64,000 nt of DNA from contig CACOLO010000001.1 in NCBI GenBank assembly GCA_902628085.1, positions 1-64,000 on the forward strand. Reading direction: 5' to 3'. The first letter of the stretch is position 1, and each line of letters begins with the position of its first letter. The notes beneath the pieces were generated by a model. It had not been told where the DNA came from, searched no databases, and worked only from the letters and a program-made list of their open reading frames with translations. The translations under genes were made by a program, and so were the position numbers. Shown here one piece after another: positions 1 to 8,777 of the stretch. The stretch comes from SAR86A sp902628085. GTDB taxonomy: Bacteria; Pseudomonadota; Gammaproteobacteria; Magnimaribacterales; D2472.

Positions 1-1
1 C

Positions 2-580
2 AAAAAAATTAGAGATTTGTGTACTGAAAACAATGTTTTACTTATTCTTGATGAAATTCAGTCTGGTCTTGGTAGAACTGGCAAATTATTTGCATATGAG
101 CATGAGAACATTAAGCCTGATGGTCTTATTCTTGGAAAAGCCCTAGGAGGAGCTATGCTTCCGATTTCAGCATTTTTAAGTTCTAAAGAGGTTATGGACC
201 ACTTTAATGCAGGGTCACACGGTTCTACTTTTGGTGGCAATCCGCTAGCCACAAAAGTTGCTAGCAGAGCACTTCAACTTTTGTATGAAGACAACCTTAT
301 AGATAATAGTGCTGTGCTTGGTGAGTATTTTAAAACAAAGCTTAAATCTATTAATAATGAAATTGTTAAAGAGGTAAGAGGAAAGGGTTTGTGGATTGGT
401 CTAGAGTTAAATGAGTCTCATATAAACGCAAAAGATTTATGTTTGATGTTACTTAATGAGGGTCTTTTATGCAAAGAAACTCATAAGACTGTTATAAGGT
501 TTGCACCACCACTTATGATTACAAAAGAAGAAATTGATTGGGCTTTTGAAAAAATAACCAAGGTAATCAGAGCAATTTAA
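2..580 (+). CDS. rocD: Ornithine aminotransferase, C-terminal part (enters from left edge)
   Basis: PLP-dependent class III aminotransferase, expected to convert ornithine and 2-oxoglutarate to glutamate-5-semialdehyde and glutamate in the cytoplasm. The frame is open from base 2, so the N-terminal half lies outside the window and 192 residues are visible. They contain LDEIQSGLGRTGK, the Schiff-base lysine in LILGKALGGA, and HGSTFGGNP. The C-terminal KETHKTVIRFAPPL is closer to RocD/OAT than to ArgD. ArgD-type acetylornithine aminotransferase remains the main alternative. The next gene starts 11 nt after the stop on the same strand. Confidence 0.85.
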   Translation, partial: KKIRDLCTENNVLLILDEIQSGLGRTGKLFAYEHENIKPDGLILGKALGGAMLPISAFLSSKEVMDHFNAGSHGSTFGGNPLATKVASRALQLLYEDNLIDNSAVLGEYFKTKLKSINNEIVKEVRGKGLWIGLELNESHINAKDLCLMLLNEGLLCKETHKTVIRFAPPLMITKEEIDWAFEKITKVIRAI

Positions 581-591
581 TAAATTAAAAT

Positions 592-846
592 ATGCTTTTT
601 CAAGAAAAGGTTTGGAGAGAAATTGAAAAGATTCCATACGGCAAGACCACTACATACAAAATAATTGCAGAGAAAATTGGACATCCCAAGGCTTACAGAG
701 CAGTTGCAAATGCATGTGGCAAAAATCCTCTTCCAATAATAAGGCCATGTCATAGAGTTATATGTTCAAACGGATCTTTTGGAGGATATAGTGGTCCTGG
801 AGGAGTTGAGCTAAAAAAAGCTCTTCTTAGGTCTGAATCCCTTTAA
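592..846 (+). CDS. One-domain methylated-DNA-[protein]-cysteine S-methyltransferase homologue
   Basis: This 84-residue protein corresponds to the C-terminal DNA-binding and active-site domain of Ogt/Ada-type O6-alkylguanine-DNA alkyltransferases. It begins FQEKVWREIEKIPYGKTTTY and has the recognition-helix region YRAVANACGKNP followed by the acceptor-cysteine motif PCHRV. The N-terminal domain found in full Ogt (about 170 residues) is absent. Alkyltransferase-like (ATL) proteins are similarly short but replace the cysteine with tryptophan (PWHRV), whereas this one keeps Cys. It may therefore be a minimal suicide methyltransferase or a damage-recognition protein. No clear Shine-Dalgarno precedes the ATG. 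The last 4 nt overlap the stop of the convergent protease gene. Confidence 0.85.
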   Translation: MLFQEKVWREIEKIPYGKTTTYKIIAEKIGHPKAYRAVANACGKNPLPIIRPCHRVICSNGSFGGYSGPGGVELKKALLRSESL

Positions 847-3323
847 TCTTCCAAAGCCTTTGATGCCTTCCAGTTTAAAAACCTATAGTGAACTTTAGTC
901 TTCGAGTCGCCGTATGGAATCCTAGTAAAATCCTTAATATCAACTAAAGATGCATAAATCGCAGACTTAGATATTTCATCGTAACTATCGTCATTCAATG
1001 CGCTAATCAGACTATCAAGATATTTTGATTGTAGATTCATTTTAAATGTAGTTGGCATTTCTCTTTGAACAAAGATACCACTGAAAAGGTCAGATAGAAC
1101 TTCGTCTGGCATATAAGTGTTTCCATATTGAGAACTGTCAACCAATCTCATCATTACTGCTGGATGAAGTATGTGTGCAATTGCTCTTCCTTGAAGACCA
1201 AGAACTAGATCATGCAGTTGTGGATCTTCATTGCCTCCTCTTCTAGGACTATATGCAGCTCGTTTTTCACTTTGAAGGTATTTAAGTAATTTTTCGTCAA
1301 ACGAGAAAGCATCATTTGATAAAAGCTGTTCTTTAATTAAACTCATTGCTCGTTTTTGATCTTCATAAGGAACCGCTTCAAATGGAGTCATCTCGATGTC
1401 TGGATCATTAACAATCCTATTTGAGTAAACTCCACCAATTAACCTAGATACTCCGTCAAGGAATCTACCTTTTTCAGTTGTAAGTCTGTAAAAATTTGAT
1501 CTGAACTCTGTAGATGTTTCTCCATCAGTAAGAAAAATTTCTGGAAGCTCGGCAATTTTTGCATTCAAAGTTTTTATTCTGTCAGAGGTATATGTAATAG
1601 GATCATTTGACATATCACCTCTATAGTTTCTAGGATCAATATTTACACCTGGTGATGACATTGCATCTCCATCAGTTCCAAATATATATTCTGGCTGAGT
1701 TGATTTTGAAAGAAGGTTTTCACGTTCCTCATCAGTGAAGCTTGGGGTGTAACCAAATTCAATTGCCCAGATATCATAAAATCCTGGACCAGTTGGAAAG
1801 AAATTACCTTGTGGTGTTCCTTCTGGTGCCAAATTGATTGGGTCATAGTCCATTACAGAGCCAATATGATTATCACCTGTAATAGATACATCATGAACTT
1901 CCTTAGCATCATAAATCCAACTTGACTTAAAGTTATGTCTCAAGCCTAAAGTATGACCAACCTCATGCATTGTTAAAGATACTATCCATTGCTCAAGAGG
2001 ATCATTTTCTTCGGTATATCCCCACAATTTTCTGTATGTATAACCCCTTTTAATGGCATTGAATTCTTGAACAATATCTGCAGCTATAATTTCACCGGTC
2101 CTTGGATTTGCCACGCTGGGACCATATCCAGAATATCTAGGTGAGGGTGTTGAAGCCCATCTAACAACGTTATATCGTACGTCGCCTGCATCCCATTCGG
2201 CATCGTCAGGTTGAATTTTTGCAACAATTGCATTCTTAAAACCTGCCTTTTCAAAAGCTTTATTCCATGCTTCGATACCTTTTACAACAAACGGACGTAT
2301 TTCTTCTGGTGTCGAATTTTCAACCCAATACACTAAAGGTTGTTCAGGTTCAGATAACTCTGCATCAGGATCTTTTTTGACTAATCTCCATCTATTTATT
2401 AAGTCTCTTGCATTATTGGAATCATAGGTTGAAAGATCAGTAACTTTTTCAGAAAAATATCCAATTCTTTGATCTGCAATTCTAGGCTCAAACTTATCGT
2501 CGGGCATCTCTACGAATAAATGCAACCCATCTACGTATGTATATCTTTTATCTGTTACAGCATCAATTGATCTGCCAGACTTTGGTTTAGGATTGTAGAA
2601 ACCATACCTAACCTTAAATGAAGTATTTTTTTCGTAGCTTCTTACTTCATCAATGAATGTTTTTGATGAATCAGGCCTACCAAGTATTAAATTATAATAT
2701 TCCATATATTCTTTTGGGATATTGGGCGTGATAGCAACTAACATTTCACTCAGAAACATCTTATCTATGTTGATTACGTATCTAGAATCTTCTTTAACTA
2801 TGACAGAGAATCTTCCTAAAAATGCCTCAATGATATTCGTCAACTTTGATTGAGAAATTTTGTTTGAATCATCAAATGCGAACTTTGTATTTTTTTTGTA
2901 TATACCGATATCTTCCTTAAATTTTCTGAACTCAAGAATAAATGCTTCACCCATATCTCCTCCACTTGGACCAGCATCTGAAGGACCGTTTAGAATGTAA
3001 TTAAAGTAAATGAATTCTTTATTAAATTGATCCTCACTCAATATCATAAAATATTTATCTTTTTCTGTTTCATGCAATATATTCATAAAGCCATCTATAG
3101 ATTTGTATTCTCCATCTTCAAGAAACTCATCTATAGTTTTGTACTCTTTCTTTTTTGACATAGGCCCTTTGGGCATTTTTGGTTGCTCTGAGGCATCTTC
3201 TTCAACTTCATTTTCACTCACAGGTATCATGCCTGGATAAGCATTTAATCCGAAGCTAAAAATTAATACAGATAAGGTCAAAAGATTTGTAATGTATGAC
3301 CTAATACAATTAAAACTATTCAT
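843..3323 (-). CDS. Secreted zinc-dependent metalloprotease (DUF5117/DUF4953 type)
   Basis: An 826-residue protein with an N-terminal hydrophobic signal sequence (about residues 8-28) followed by a charged stretch rich in Glu, Lys and Pro. Around residue 450 it has the zincin motif HEVGHTLGLRHNF (HExxHxxGxxH), and downstream a Met-turn candidate in GSVMDYDP, as in Met-zincins. The overall layout, a DUF5117-like N-terminal half and a DUF4953-like catalytic half, fits large periplasmic or outer-surface proteases of marine Bacteroidetes and Proteobacteria. Substrate unknown. It is monocistronic, convergent with the preceding gene and divergent from the SDR gene across a 70-bp spacer. Confidence 0.85.
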   Translation of the reverse strand: MNSFNCIRSYITNLLTLSVLIFSFGLNAYPGMIPVSENEVEEDASEQPKMPKGPMSKKKEYKTIDEFLEDGEYKSIDGFMNILHETEKDKYFMILSEDQFNKEFIYFNYILNGPSDAGPSGGDMGEAFILEFRKFKEDIGIYKKNTKFAFDDSNKISQSKLTNIIEAFLGRFSVIVKEDSRYVINIDKMFLSEMLVAITPNIPKEYMEYYNLILGRPDSSKTFIDEVRSYEKNTSFKVRYGFYNPKPKSGRSIDAVTDKRYTYVDGLHLFVEMPDDKFEPRIADQRIGYFSEKVTDLSTYDSNNARDLINRWRLVKKDPDAELSEPEQPLVYWVENSTPEEIRPFVVKGIEAWNKAFEKAGFKNAIVAKIQPDDAEWDAGDVRYNVVRWASTPSPRYSGYGPSVANPRTGEIIAADIVQEFNAIKRGYTYRKLWGYTEENDPLEQWIVSLTMHEVGHTLGLRHNFKSSWIYDAKEVHDVSITGDNHIGSVMDYDPINLAPEGTPQGNFFPTGPGFYDIWAIEFGYTPSFTDEERENLLSKSTQPEYIFGTDGDAMSSPGVNIDPRNYRGDMSNDPITYTSDRIKTLNAKIAELPEIFLTDGETSTEFRSNFYRLTTEKGRFLDGVSRLIGGVYSNRIVNDPDIEMTPFEAVPYEDQKRAMSLIKEQLLSNDAFSFDEKLLKYLQSEKRAAYSPRRGGNEDPQLHDLVLGLQGRAIAHILHPAVMMRLVDSSQYGNTYMPDEVLSDLFSGIFVQREMPTTFKMNLQSKYLDSLISALNDDSYDEISKSAIYASLVDIKDFTRIPYGDSKTKVHYRFLNWKASKALED

Positions 3324-3393
3324 AATAAGAATTCCTTTAGAAATTTGAGGTGTAATTCTATCTTAGAACTCGGCTAACTGGTAGTATATTGAT

Positions 3394-4194
3394 ATGAAAA
3401 ATGAATATGCATTAATTACGGGAGCCTCATCAGGTATTGGTTTAGAGATAGCAAAAAGATTAGCATCTGACGGATATAATCTTGTTTTAACAGCAAGAAG
3501 AACTGAATTGTTGGAAGATCTTGCAAGACAAATTATACAATCAACTGGGGTTGAAGTTGCTACCATTTCCAAGGATCTAAGTGATGAAAATGCCCCTCAA
3601 GAAATTTATGATTTCTGTCAATCCAAACAGTATAAAGTTTCAGTTTTAATAAATAACGCAGGCTATGGAATTAAAACATCATTTCATCAAACTAGCATTG
3701 AAGATGAAGAAAAATTCATTAGAGTTCTTGGTACTTCTGTAATTATGATGACCAAGTTATTTATACCTAATATGATTAACCAAGGTGGTGGAAAAGTTAT
3801 GGTAGTTTCTTCAGTTGCTTCATTTGCAGCTCCATCGGCAATACAGCCTTTGTATGGACCAATTAAGACTTTTATGAATAGATTCAGCGATTGCATAAAT
3901 ATTAACTATAAGCATAAAGGGATCACTTCGACATCATTGTGTCCTGGTTTTACTGTAACAGGCTTTCACACAGCAAGCGGAGTGCAAGAAGAAATGGATA
4001 GAGTGCCTAGGTTTATGGTTTTTTCAGCTGAAAGAATTGCAAATGAGGGTGTAGATGCAATGTATGCTGGTAAAAGATTATGTGTCCCAACAAAAACATA
4101 TAAATTTCTTGTTTTTCTTCTTAAAAATATTCCACAATCAGTATTTAATCTTTTAGGGAAATCGCTTGCCCCTGGAAGATATGACAGGAAGTAA
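3394..4194 (+). CDS. Short-chain dehydrogenase/reductase (SDR)
   Basis: A 266-residue classical SDR. The NAD(P)-binding motif TGASSGIG is at residues 9-16, the structural NNAG motif is in LINNAGYG, the catalytic serine lies in VVSSVASF, and Tyr/Lys are in YGPIK (YxxxK). An arginine pair after strand 2 (TARRTE) suggests NADPH preference. The C-terminal extension with a hydrophobic segment near LVFLLKNIPQS resembles DltE/YqjQ-like SDRs. Substrate not predictable. The stop codon abuts the stop of the convergent MBL gene at 4195. Confidence 0.85.
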   Translation: MKNEYALITGASSGIGLEIAKRLASDGYNLVLTARRTELLEDLARQIIQSTGVEVATISKDLSDENAPQEIYDFCQSKQYKVSVLINNAGYGIKTSFHQTSIEDEEKFIRVLGTSVIMMTKLFIPNMINQGGGKVMVVSSVASFAAPSAIQPLYGPIKTFMNRFSDCININYKHKGITSTSLCPGFTVTGFHTASGVQEEMDRVPRFMVFSAERIANEGVDAMYAGKRLCVPTKTYKFLVFLLKNIPQSVFNLLGKSLAPGRYDRK

Positions 4195-4845
4195 CTAACT
4201 TAATCCAAGTACTGAATCTGAAACAAACGGATTTGATTGCCGTTCAGCCTCAAATGTGGACATTGGGCCATGACCAGGTATAAATTCAATATCTCTTCCA
4301 AGGGGCCATAATTTATCCTGCACTGATTGAATAAGAATATCAAAATTACCACCAGGTAAATCAGTACGCCCAATTGAACCACAAAATAGAACATCTCCTA
4401 CAATAGCTAATTTGCTTTCTAAGTTATAAAAGATTAAATGACCTGGTGTGTGACCTGGACAAAAATAAGTTTCTAGCTTTTGTTTGCCAATAGTTACTAT
4501 ATCCCCTTCATCAAGCCAAACATCAGGAGAGCAATCTTTTGAATTTAGTCCAAACATTTTTCCTTGTTCTTCAAGAGAATCTAATAAAAATTTATCATCT
4601 TCATGTGGTCCATGAATTTCGACTCTAAGGATTTGAGCAATTTCAGTAGCACCACCAGCATGATCTATATGACCGTGGGTTAGTAAGATTTTTTCAGGAA
4701 CTAGTTCATTATCTTTAGCAATCTTTAGAAGTATCTCAATATCCCCACCCGGATCAACAATCGCACATTTTTTTGTTTCTGAGCAATACAAAATTGAGGC
4801 ATTTTGATTAAATGGTGTAACAGGCTGTACTATTGCTTTCAACAT
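4195..4845 (-). CDS. MBL-fold hydrolase, glyoxalase II-like (YcbL type)
   Basis: A 216-residue metallo-beta-lactamase-fold hydrolase with the di-metal motif THGHIDHAGG near residue 57, a second ligand region in CPGHTPGHL, a bridging aspartate in IVGDVLFCGSIGR, and a terminal ligand in FIPGHGP. The length and the motif GRTDLPGG match YcbL-like proteins, which hydrolyse S-lactoylglutathione or similar thioesters and lack the longer C-terminal domain of GloB. The start lies 152 bp from divergent folE, so both promoters sit in that spacer. Confidence 0.88.
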   Translation of the reverse strand: MLKAIVQPVTPFNQNASILYCSETKKCAIVDPGGDIEILLKIAKDNELVPEKILLTHGHIDHAGGATEIAQILRVEIHGPHEDDKFLLDSLEEQGKMFGLNSKDCSPDVWLDEGDIVTIGKQKLETYFCPGHTPGHLIFYNLESKLAIVGDVLFCGSIGRTDLPGGNFDILIQSVQDKLWPLGRDIEFIPGHGPMSTFEAERQSNPFVSDSVLGLS

Positions 4846-4936
4846 ATTTATTAATACAAATTATAGATAAAAAGATGTTCCTTTAAAAAGAAATTCTTAT
4901 CCAAAGACAATTCAAACAGAGTATAAATTGTTAGTT

Positions 4937-4965
4937 TTGTTTTATTTTTAGGAAAATACTATAGA
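4937..4965 (+). promoter_or_regulatory. Candidate sigma70 promoter for the folE operon
   Basis: A -35-like TTGTTT (4937-4942), a 17-nt spacer and a -10-like TATAGA (4960-4965) lie 32 nt upstream of the folE ATG. Transcription would start near 4972. Based on consensus similarity only. Confidence 0.4.
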
Positions 4966-4997
4966 ATAGGCCTCATAAATAACATTAGATATTAAAA

Positions 4998-5642
4998 ATG
5001 AGTAAAAAAGCGCCTAAAGATGAAGCTTTAAAAGCTGTAAAGGATATAACTGATAATACTTCTGAAAGTCCGCTTCAAGCAGAGGCAATGGAAGCAGTAA
5101 AGACTTTGATACGTTGGGCTGGAGATAATCCAGAAAGAGAAGGCTTGTTAGATACTCCAAAAAGGGTAGTTAAAGCTTATAAGCAATTTTTTTCAGGTTA
5201 TAACGATGATCCAGAAGAAATCTTAAGCCGAACATTCGAAGAGGTTGATGGATATGATGATGCTGTTATTGTCAGAGATATAAGATTGGAATCACACTGT
5301 GAACATCACATGGTTCCAATAATTGGTGTAGCTCATGTTGGATATATACCTACTAATAGGGTTGTTGGTATCAGTAAATTAGCAAGGCTAGTAGATTGTT
5401 ACAGCAAAAGATTGCAAACTCAGGAAACAATGACAGCGCAAATTGCAAATACTATTGATAAAGTTCTAAAACCGAAGGGCGTTGCGGTCGTTATAGATTC
5501 AAATCATAACTGTATGAGCACCAGAGGAGTTCATAAAACACACTCCAGTACAATAACGTCGAGGATGTTAGGAATTTTTAGAACTGATTTAAAAGCTAGA
5601 GAAGAGTTTATCAATCTAATAAATTCACCACAAAAGTTCTAA
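4998..5642 (+). CDS. folE: GTP cyclohydrolase I
   Basis: Converts GTP to 7,8-dihydroneopterin triphosphate, the first step to tetrahydrofolate. The 214-residue protein is normal in length. It carries the zinc and catalytic motif CEHHMVPIIGVAHVGYIP near residue 100, VVGISKLARLVD, the segment KRLQTQETMTAQIA, and the second zinc-ligand cysteine in HNCMSTRGV. A lysine-rich N-terminal extension of about 30 residues precedes the domain. It heads a tightly packed run folE-maf-cysS-PNPOx-like: its stop is directly followed by the ATG of maf. Confidence 0.96.
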   Translation: MSKKAPKDEALKAVKDITDNTSESPLQAEAMEAVKTLIRWAGDNPEREGLLDTPKRVVKAYKQFFSGYNDDPEEILSRTFEEVDGYDDAVIVRDIRLESHCEHHMVPIIGVAHVGYIPTNRVVGISKLARLVDCYSKRLQTQETMTAQIANTIDKVLKPKGVAVVIDSNHNCMSTRGVHKTHSSTITSRMLGIFRTDLKAREEFINLINSPQKF

Positions 5643-6266
5643 ATGAGCAGATCTAACGAATCTGCAAAAATTAAGCCGAAAGTCCCTATAATACTCGCCT
5701 CTGGTTCAGATAGCAGAAAATTGATGCTTGAAGAAGCAGGCATCACTTTTAATGTAATAATTTCACCAACTGACGAAGAGTCAATTAAAAACAAAATATC
5801 AAGTCTTCCTTTTAGTCAGCAAGTTATTCATCTTGCAAAAGCAAAAGCAGAGCCGGTTAGTAAGCAAAATCCAGAATTTATTATTATTGGAGGCGATCAG
5901 ATGTGTGCTCTTAATGATAATCTCCTTCATAAACCTGGCTCTAAAGATAAGGCTATAGAAAGTCTTAAACTTTTAGCTAATCAAAAACATTTTCAACACA
6001 GCGGAGTTTGTATATATAAAAATAATGAATGCCTCTGGGAATATTCAGAAACAGTTGAGTTAAAAATGCATGATTTGACAGAAGAAGAAATCGCTAACTA
6101 TGTTGATATTGAAAATCCAATAAATGCTGCAGGAGCATATAAGTTTGAATCTTTAGGTTGCAATCTTTTTTCTTATGTTAATGGATCCTCGCATACTGTC
6201 AGGGGAATGCCGTTAATTCCTCTTTTAAATGCATTGAGAGAATTAAATATAATTAGTTTAGAATAA
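5643..6266 (+). CDS. Maf/YceF-like nucleoside triphosphate pyrophosphatase
   Basis: A 207-residue Maf-family protein. These house-cleaning enzymes hydrolyse non-canonical or methylated NTPs (m7GTP, m5UTP, dTTP) to monophosphates. The family signature is ILASGSDSRKLMLEEAG near residue 17, and the metal/catalytic aspartate lies in IIIGGDQMCAL, where most Maf proteins have GADTVV, so this is a divergent member. NAAGAYKFES and the final HTVRGMPLIPLL match the C-terminal part of the fold. Zero spacing to folE and a 4-nt gap to cysS imply co-transcription. Confidence 0.88.
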   Translation: MSRSNESAKIKPKVPIILASGSDSRKLMLEEAGITFNVIISPTDEESIKNKISSLPFSQQVIHLAKAKAEPVSKQNPEFIIIGGDQMCALNDNLLHKPGSKDKAIESLKLLANQKHFQHSGVCIYKNNECLWEYSETVELKMHDLTEEEIANYVDIENPINAAGAYKFESLGCNLFSYVNGSSHTVRGMPLIPLLNALRELNIISLE

Positions 6267-6270
6267 TTTT

Positions 6271-7650
6271 ATGAGCAACCATTTGGATTATCACTTATTC
6301 AATACACTAAGTGGTAAAAAAGAAATATTAAAGCCTAGTGATCCACAGCATGTGAAAATCTATGCTTGTGGACCAACTGTTTATAATTATGCTCACATAG
6401 GAAATGCGAGAATGGCAGTCGTATTTGATACTTTTGTTAGAACTCTCAGATTTATTTTTCCAAAAGTTACCTATGTTTCTAACATAACAGATATAGACGA
6501 TAAGATCATTGAAGCAGCAGTTGAGCAAAATGTTGAGATATCTGTGATTACAAAAAAATTCACAAAAATATACAACGAAGACATGGCCAAACTTAATGTT
6601 CTTGCACCTGACGTTCAACCTAAGGCAACAGAATATATTTCTGAAATGATAGACCTAATTAAAGAACTCATCGAGAAGGATTTTGCATATGAAAAGGATG
6701 GACACGTTTTATTCCATGTTCCAACTTATGAAAATTACGGCAAGTTATCAAATAGAATTAAAGATGAGCAAATTGCTGGAAGTAGAGTAGATGTTGCAGA
6801 TTTTAAAAAAGATCCTGCTGATTTTGTTTTGTGGAAACCAAGCACTGGTGTGCAACCTGGCTGGGAGTCGCCATGGGGCACTGGAAGACCTGGATGGCAT
6901 ACTGAGTGTTCTGCAATGTCTGAAAAGACTCTTGGATTGCCGCTAGATATTCATGGAGGAGGCAGAGACTTAATTTTCCCACATCATGAAAATGAAATTG
7001 CTCAAAGTTGTTGTACTGCTGCAGAAAATAGCAATCCTGAATCCTATGCAAAATACTGGATGCATAATGGTTTTGTAACAATTGATGGTGAAAAGATGTC
7101 CAAGTCTCTTGGGAATATTATTTTGGTTAATGAACTCACGCAGAAACATCATGGAGAAGTTATTAGGCTAGCTCTATTGTCCACTCATTACAGACAAGCA
7201 CTTGATTGGAATGATAATGTAATTCATCAAGCTAAAAAGTTGCTGGATAAATTATATTCTTTATTTAATGAACTAAATGATGTCAAAGAAAGTAAAGAGC
7301 CTGATAACGATTTAATAGAGATATTGTTAGATGATTTAAATACTCCGGGTTTAATGGCAAATATAAATAAATTATTAAAAAATGCTGAATCCATAGAAGA
7401 AGGCGACAAACCTAACCTCAAATCAAATCTTTTACTAATTGGAAAACTAATGGGTATTTTGGAGGACAAATCATATAATCAGGTCTCAAGTGAATTCAAA
7501 GATAAAGTTGATAACCTTATTGAAGATCGATCAAATGCGAAGAAAAAAAGAGATTTCGAATTAGCAGATAAGATTCGCTCTGAGCTAATAGATTTGGGGG
7601 TTGAAATAAATGATTCGCCAGAGGGAACCACATGGAAAGTTGTTAAATGA
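6271..7650 (+). CDS. cysS: Cysteinyl-tRNA synthetase
   Basis: A class I aminoacyl-tRNA synthetase charging tRNA-Cys. The 459-residue length matches the usual bacterial enzyme. It has the HIGH signature as AHIGNAR near residue 42 and KMSKS within GEKMSKSLGN near residue 274. Zinc ligands are visible in YACGPTVY, WHTECSAM and FPHHENEIAQS. The C-terminal DALR-like anticodon region follows. Its last 4 nt (ATGA) overlap the next gene, indicating translational coupling. Confidence 0.97.
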   Translation: MSNHLDYHLFNTLSGKKEILKPSDPQHVKIYACGPTVYNYAHIGNARMAVVFDTFVRTLRFIFPKVTYVSNITDIDDKIIEAAVEQNVEISVITKKFTKIYNEDMAKLNVLAPDVQPKATEYISEMIDLIKELIEKDFAYEKDGHVLFHVPTYENYGKLSNRIKDEQIAGSRVDVADFKKDPADFVLWKPSTGVQPGWESPWGTGRPGWHTECSAMSEKTLGLPLDIHGGGRDLIFPHHENEIAQSCCTAAENSNPESYAKYWMHNGFVTIDGEKMSKSLGNIILVNELTQKHHGEVIRLALLSTHYRQALDWNDNVIHQAKKLLDKLYSLFNELNDVKESKEPDNDLIEILLDDLNTPGLMANINKLLKNAESIEEGDKPNLKSNLLLIGKLMGILEDKSYNQVSSEFKDKVDNLIEDRSNAKKKRDFELADKIRSELIDLGVEINDSPEGTTWKVVK

Positions 7651-8246
7651 CATCAAGCTTAAAAGAACAATTACCAGATATATATGACGATATTCAAGAT
7701 ACCCTTGAGAGCGCAAAATTGATATTAACTGATGCTGTACCAAACGCAAAAACGCTTTTTCATACCCCAGTTGTTTCTTTATCAAATGGCAGAGACATTT
7801 CATCAAGAGTTATGGTTTTGCGAGAGTTTGATCTGGATAAAAGAATATTAAGATTTCATACAGACAATAGAGCAGCAAAAATACAGGTCATAAATGATAG
7901 CAATTTAGCATCTGTTGTTGGATATGATCCAGATTTAAAAGTTCAAATAAAAATGAATGGAAATGTAGATGTTCACATTAAAGACAAAATAACCGAAGAT
8001 GCATGGAGTGAATCAACTTCGAGATCAAAAAAATGCTACTCAGTTAAAGGAGGTAGTTCATTAGAAATCCAAAATCCTGCAGATTACGATATCAAAGACT
8101 TTGAAGTTGAGGAAGGTTATGAGAATTTTGCAGTCTTGATTTTTAATTTCATTTCTTTGGAATTTTTATATTTAAAAAGCTCGGGTCATAGGAGAGCTTT
8201 GCATAATTGGGAAGGTAAATATACTGCTACTTGGCTTGTCCCATAA
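7647..8246 (+). CDS. Pyridoxamine 5'-phosphate oxidase family (FMN split-barrel) protein
   Basis: A 199-residue flavin-binding split-barrel protein. NGRDISSRVMVLREFD is the usual FMN-phosphate-binding strand pair (compare PdxH), followed by LRFHTDNRAAKIQ and a C-terminal region ending HRRALHNWEGKYTATWLVP. It looks like the Alr4036/PPOX subgroup more than true PdxH, whose C-terminal PLP-binding RxHxR motif I cannot place confidently. PLP synthesis, FMN binding or a reductase role are all possible. Last gene of the folE operon, overlapping cysS by 4 nt. Confidence 0.8.
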   Translation: MTSSLKEQLPDIYDDIQDTLESAKLILTDAVPNAKTLFHTPVVSLSNGRDISSRVMVLREFDLDKRILRFHTDNRAAKIQVINDSNLASVVGYDPDLKVQIKMNGNVDVHIKDKITEDAWSESTSRSKKCYSVKGGSSLEIQNPADYDIKDFEVEEGYENFAVLIFNFISLEFLYLKSSGHRRALHNWEGKYTATWLVP

Positions 8247-8339
8247 TCTGTCTAAAAAATAGACATAAATCAAAATCTTTTTTTTCAAAAATAATGTAAC
8301 ATTAAATCCTGTCTATAAATTTAAATATGGGAGAAAAAT

Positions 8340-8765
8340 ATGAGATTTTTATTAATTGCAACTCTTATGCTTTCTTTTACAGCATATGCTCAAGAAGAAA
8401 GTTCTAGAGAATTCGCAGATGGAGTTATTGAACTCACAACTGTAAAGGTGAAAACTAATTTCCTTCAAGACTATTTAGATGGTATTGAAAAAACATGGGT
8501 AGCTGCGGCAAAAATTCAAAAAGAGATGGGAATTATTTCAGACTATAACGTTTACATTGGTAATGATGGTTCTACTGTATATCTAACTACTGCATATCCA
8601 TCATGGGCCAATAAAGCACCATGGAGTGAAGAACAAACCTCAGAATTTCAAGAGAAGTTTAGAAAAACAATTTCTCAAGAGGATAATGTGGAACTTTCTC
8701 AAAGCTACGAAGATATTCGTGAAATTGTAAGTGTTGAGCTTATTGGAAGATTAATTTTTAAATAA
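8340..8765 (+). CDS. Small secreted protein of unknown function
   Basis: A 141-residue protein with a clear signal peptide (hydrophobic MRFLLIATLMLSFTAYA, cleavage likely before QEES). The mature part of about 120 residues alternates strands and amphipathic helices (IELTTVKVK, FLQDYLDGIEKTWVAAAKIQ, YNVYIGNDGSTVYLTTAYP), which suggests a ferredoxin-like alpha/beta barrel. I do not recognise a named family. A good ribosome site (GGGAG) precedes the ATG by 6-10 nt. It lies 12 nt before another secreted protein of similar character and is probably co-expressed with it. Confidence 0.75.
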   Translation: MRFLLIATLMLSFTAYAQEESSREFADGVIELTTVKVKTNFLQDYLDGIEKTWVAAAKIQKEMGIISDYNVYIGNDGSTVYLTTAYPSWANKAPWSEEQTSEFQEKFRKTISQEDNVELSQSYEDIREIVSVELIGRLIFK

Positions 8766-8777
8766 AGGATACGAATA

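Noticed and set aside
8249..8265. TGTCTA/TAGACA hairpin as terminator of the folE operon
   Set aside because: The stem is only 6 bp of mostly A/T and the T run begins about 10 nt after it, so it is not a convincing intrinsic terminator.
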